DNA from: Prosthecobacter sp. | GTDB lineage: Bacteria > Verrucomicrobiota > Verrucomicrobiia > Verrucomicrobiales > Verrucomicrobiaceae | DNA: 8,970 bases | NCBI GenBank assembly: GCA_025869455.1 | Contig: JAOZVT010000595.1 | Location: forward strand, 428 to 9,397 | Reading direction: 5' to 3' | Shown: positions 6,362 through 8,970 of the stretch, in pieces | Layout: each line of letters opens with the position of its first letter | Position numbering within the stretch: the first letter of the stretch is position 1 | Notes under the pieces: model-generated | What the model was told of the DNA's origin: nothing | Seen by the model: only the letters and a program-made list of their open reading frames with translations | Database searches by the model: none | Translations under genes and position numbers: made by a program

Positions 6362-6405
6362 GATCGCATCCTATGGCGATCCCTGGCTGCTTGACTAGCT
6401 GCCAG
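6362..6405 (+). promoter_or_regulatory. Two adjacent stem-loops between the FHA gene and purA
   Basis: GATCGC (6362-6367) pairs with GCGATC (6376-6381) around an 8-base loop. Directly after it, CTGGCTGCT (6383-6391) pairs with AGCTGCCAG (6397-6405) with one internal mismatch and a 5-base loop. No T-run follows either. They may end or stabilise the FHA transcript or form part of a purA leader. I see no resemblance to a known purine riboswitch. Confidence 0.3.
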
Positions 6406-6472
6406 CATGATTCAATTTGTCAGGTAACCAAAAAAGGATGCGGCCTCCATGCGCCGCGAAGAAGCTCAAGTA

Positions 6473-7744
6473 ATGTCCAATACCATTGTTGTCGGTGCCC
6501 AGTGGGGCGATGAAGGAAAAGGTAAGATCGTTGATTACCTCACGGAAAATACAGATGTCGTCGTCCGCGCTGCAGGCGGAAACAATGCTGGACATACCGT
6601 CATCAACAACGGAACCAAATACATCCTGCACCTGATTCCCAGCGGGATTCTGTGGGAAAACAAAATGTGCGTCATCGGCAACGGTGTGGTGATGGACATC
6701 ATCGGCCTGCTGGAAGAAATGGCCAAGCTGCGTGGACAGGGCGTCAAAATCACCCCTGAAAATCTGAAGATCAGCGAGACTGCTCACTTGGTGCTGCCTT
6801 ATCACAAGGGTCTGGATCAGGCCCGCGAAGCAAAGCGTGGTGACAAAAAGATTGGCACGACGGGTCGCGGTATCGGCCCAGCCTATGCGGATAAAGTGGA
6901 GCGCAGTGGCCTGCGCGCTATTCTTTTGACCCGCCCAGAGCAGCTCGAAAGAGAACTGCGTGAGCGCATTGTGACGCACAATGAAACGTTGCGCGCTGCT
7001 GGTGTGCCTGAAGTGCCGCTGGAAGAAACCGTGGTCCAAGTGCTGGAAGCCGCCAAGGTCTTGGCTCCGCACATCACCAACACGGCTGTCTATTGCCACG
7101 AAGCTATCCGTGCAGGCAAGAGTCTGTTGTTTGAAGGTGCCCAGGGAACTTATCTGGACATTGACCACGGCACCTATCCTTTCGTGACCAGTTCTAACAC
7201 CACTTCTGGCGGTGCTTGCACAGGTTCAGGCGTGCCTCCGCGCATGATTGATAAAGTGGTGGCCGTGGCCAAAGCCTACACCACACGCGTGGGGTCTGGT
7301 CCGTTCATCACGGAGAATGATGACATCGGTGACATGCTCCACAACATGGGCCGTGAATACGGTGCCACCACGGGCCGTGCCCGCCGCTGCGGCTGGCTGG
7401 ATGCGGTGCTGGTGCGTTACGCGGTCATGATCAATGGCGCTGACGAACTGGCTATCACAAACCTGGATGGTCTGGACGGTTTGGAAACCATCGATATCTG
7501 TACGGCTTACAAGCTGCGTGGTGAAGTGATCCACTATCCGCCGAGCACGATCGAAGACATCGAAGCCTGTGAGCCGATCTATGAAACACACCAGGGCTGG
7601 AAGCAGGACCTGAGTCAGATCAAAAACTTTGCTGATCTGCCTGATCTGGCCAAGGCCTACCTGAAGCGTCTGGAAGAACTGACAGGTGCCCGTGTCAGCC
7701 TGCTGGGTGTGGGACCTGACCGGAATCAGACTCTGGTGGCCTAA
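6473..7744 (+). CDS. purA: Adenylosuccinate synthetase
   Basis: 423 residues; catalyses IMP + L-aspartate + GTP to adenylosuccinate, the first committed step from IMP to AMP, in the cytoplasm. Full family length, with the signature WGDEGKGK at 11-18 (catalytic Asp13), the NNAGHT segment with catalytic His41, GTTGRGIGPAYADK (128-141), the QGTYLDIDHGTYPFVTSSN block (about 224-242), GATTGRARRCGWLD (297-310) and GPDRNQT near the C-terminus. The base-recognition segment, TKLD in E. coli, reads TNLD here (329-332). The start at 6473 matches the family N-terminus; an in-frame ATG at 6449 adds eight residues and has AAGGA ten bases upstream, so it cannot be excluded. apbE follows after 13 bp. Confidence 0.97.
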   Translation: MSNTIVVGAQWGDEGKGKIVDYLTENTDVVVRAAGGNNAGHTVINNGTKYILHLIPSGILWENKMCVIGNGVVMDIIGLLEEMAKLRGQGVKITPENLKISETAHLVLPYHKGLDQAREAKRGDKKIGTTGRGIGPAYADKVERSGLRAILLTRPEQLERELRERIVTHNETLRAAGVPEVPLEETVVQVLEAAKVLAPHITNTAVYCHEAIRAGKSLLFEGAQGTYLDIDHGTYPFVTSSNTTSGGACTGSGVPPRMIDKVVAVAKAYTTRVGSGPFITENDDIGDMLHNMGREYGATTGRARRCGWLDAVLVRYAVMINGADELAITNLDGLDGLETIDICTAYKLRGEVIHYPPSTIEDIEACEPIYETHQGWKQDLSQIKNFADLPDLAKAYLKRLEELTGARVSLLGVGPDRNQTLVA

Positions 7745-7757
7745 CCATCCACGTTTC

Positions 7758-8708
7758 ATGAACTGTCTGCGCCTCGTCTGCCTCTGGGCATTCGGGGCGC
7801 TTTCTTTATCCGCCACGGAGCCGACACGTTTTGATTTCAATGGACCGGGGATGGCGACGACGTTTCGCATCTCTTGTTATGCTGAAAATCGTGAACAGGC
7901 GGAGGCAGCAGCGGAGGCTTGCTTCACCCGCATTGCGGAACTGAACCAAGTTTTTACCGACTATGATCCCACGAGCGAGCTGATGAAACTGTGTGCTCCC
8001 GAGGCACAGTATCCTATGAAAGTGAGTCGGCCCCTGGGGGACATCTTGGGCCGTGCTTTGCAGTTAGCCGAGATGACCCACGGCGCGTTTGATCCTACCT
8101 GCGGGCATCTTTCCCAACTCTGGCGGAGGAGTCGGAGGCATGGGAAGCTGTCTCCTGCTGAGCGGTTGCAAAAGGCTTTGGCGGTAACGGACTGGCACCG
8201 CGTGACGCTGGATGCTGAGCATGAAGCCGTGACCTTACAGCCTGGAACCTTACTGGATCTAGGCGGCATTGCCAAAGGCTACGCGGCAGATGAATGCCTG
8301 CGCTTGCTGAGGCAGCGGGGTCTGCCCTGCGCGGTGGTACAGGCGGGTGGAGACACGGCGGTGGGGGAGGCTCCTCCTGGGAGAACGGGCTGGGAGGTCA
8401 AGCTGCGCACTTTTACACATCCGGTGGATGAGGATGAACTGACGATGCTGCTGCTAGCCAATCGAGCGGTCTCCACTTCGGGAGATTTGTATCAGTTTGT
8501 GGAAATCGAAGGGACGCGCTATTCCCACATCCTGTCTCCGAAGACGGGGCTTGGTCTAACGTCTAGGATCGCCTGTTCGGTGATCGCCCCGGATTGCACC
8601 ACCAGTGATGCCTTGGCCACGGCCATGTGTGTGTTAGGGGTGGAAAAAGGCACGGCCTTGACTGCTGATATGCCAGGCATTGAGGTTCGGTTTGCGGAGG
8701 TGAAGTGA
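7758..8708 (+). CDS. apbE: FAD:protein FMN transferase, ApbE family
   Basis: 316 residues. ApbE enzymes use FAD and Mg2+ to attach FMN covalently to a threonine of target proteins such as NqrB/NqrC or RnfG/RnfD subunits, on the periplasmic side. Motifs in order: GPGMATTF (29-36), FDPTCGHLSQLW (111-122), LDLGGIAKGYAAD (166-178), VQAGGD (194-199), VSTSGDLYQF (238-247), YSHILSPKTGLG (255-266) and TTSDALATA (281-289), the last containing the metal-binding Asp. The start at 7758 gives a short signal-like N-terminus (residues about 1-19, likely cut after LSLSA) with no lipobox Cys, so a periplasmic or membrane-tethered protein is expected. The frame is open back to 7686, but that would overlap purA. 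It is probably co-transcribed with purA; no Nqr or Rnf target gene is in the window. Confidence 0.93.
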   Translation: MNCLRLVCLWAFGALSLSATEPTRFDFNGPGMATTFRISCYAENREQAEAAAEACFTRIAELNQVFTDYDPTSELMKLCAPEAQYPMKVSRPLGDILGRALQLAEMTHGAFDPTCGHLSQLWRRSRRHGKLSPAERLQKALAVTDWHRVTLDAEHEAVTLQPGTLLDLGGIAKGYAADECLRLLRQRGLPCAVVQAGGDTAVGEAPPGRTGWEVKLRTFTHPVDEDELTMLLLANRAVSTSGDLYQFVEIEGTRYSHILSPKTGLGLTSRIACSVIAPDCTTSDALATAMCVLGVEKGTALTADMPGIEVRFAEVK

Positions 8709-8970
8709 GGGGGCTATGTGCCATTTAACAATATGGACTGGTCTTGTTAGGTGGCTTTCATGAAAACCTTGGTAGCCAATGTGATCCGGCAGTCCCTAGC
8801 ACTGCCCCTCTACCTCGGAGAGGCCTGGGTGAGGGGATGCAGGTGGCTACTTTAACGTCCTTCGTGGCGCTCTGAAGTAGCGCTTGATGGACCTAGTATC
8901 AGGTGTTGCCAGATGTTTCCGTCTGACTCCACCCCTCCGGCGTCCCTTCAGGCCGCATCGGGTATGCGGG
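8709..8970. other. Gene-poor tail with several short stem-loops
   Basis: No convincing gene is seen in these 262 bases. Inverted repeats are CCTCT/AGAGG at 8807-8823 (7-base loop), GCGCT/AGCGC at 8867-8883 (7-base loop) and CCGCAT/ATGCGG at 8953-8969 (5-base loop). The first lies in a CCTC-rich then GGGTGAGGGG stretch of the kind often seen in intergenic repeats. The last ~45 bases also look repeat-like, but no second copy exists in the window to prove it. None of the stems is followed by a T-run. Confidence 0.4.

Noticed and set aside
6395..7168. 257-residue minus-strand open frame opposite purA
   Set aside because: It is antisense to a strongly conserved enzyme gene and shows no recognisable domain.
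7686..7757. Extension of ApbE into the end of purA
   Set aside because: The extra 24 residues would come before a natural signal-like N-terminus and overlap purA out of frame.
8760..8855. 31-residue open frame starting MKTLVANVIRQ
   Set aside because: It has no convincing ribosome site, ends in repeat-like DNA and contains a stem-loop; a chance frame is more likely than a small gene.

Overview
This 8,970-base window looks like chromosomal DNA of a GC-rich Gram-negative bacterium. The gene content and the intergenic repeats suggest a Verrucomicrobia-type organism (Prosthecobacter/Verrucomicrobium-like), but this is inference from overall character, not from a diagnostic marker. No rRNA, tRNA, CRISPR array, transposase, integrase or phage gene is visible.

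Layout from left to right. Positions 1-163 hold the end of one copy and one full copy of a ~140-bp intergenic repeat. An MsbA-type ABC exporter follows on the minus strand (171-2051). After a 148-bp divergent intergenic region comes an AraD-family L-ribulose-5-phosphate 4-epimerase on the plus strand (2200-2898), then two more tandem copies of the 140-bp repeat (2911-3192). These sit between the convergent 3' ends of araD and a secreted right-handed beta-helix protein (minus strand, 3201-4589). From 4751 everything is on the plus strand: two tandemly duplicated genes for small GYF_2-like proteins with two C-terminal membrane segments (4751-5170 and 5238-5726), an FHA-domain protein with one C-terminal membrane segment (5854-6348), adenylosuccinate synthetase purA (6473-7744) and an apbE-type FAD:protein FMN transferase (7758-8708). 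The last 262 bases have no convincing gene but contain several short stem-loops.

The metabolic genes (araD, purA, apbE, the exporter) are complete, with the catalytic motifs I could check. purA and apbE are 13 bp apart and probably co-transcribed, without an obvious functional link. The two GYF proteins and the FHA protein form a group of small, probably membrane-anchored, domain-plus-anchor proteins of unknown role.

The features most worth a second look are the 140-bp repeat family, whose palindromes lie 11-18 nt beyond the stop codons of three genes, and the tandem GYF duplication, whose 3' ends (including sequence beyond the stop codon) have stayed nearly identical while the linkers diverged. 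I found no clear evidence of a new defence or mobile system.
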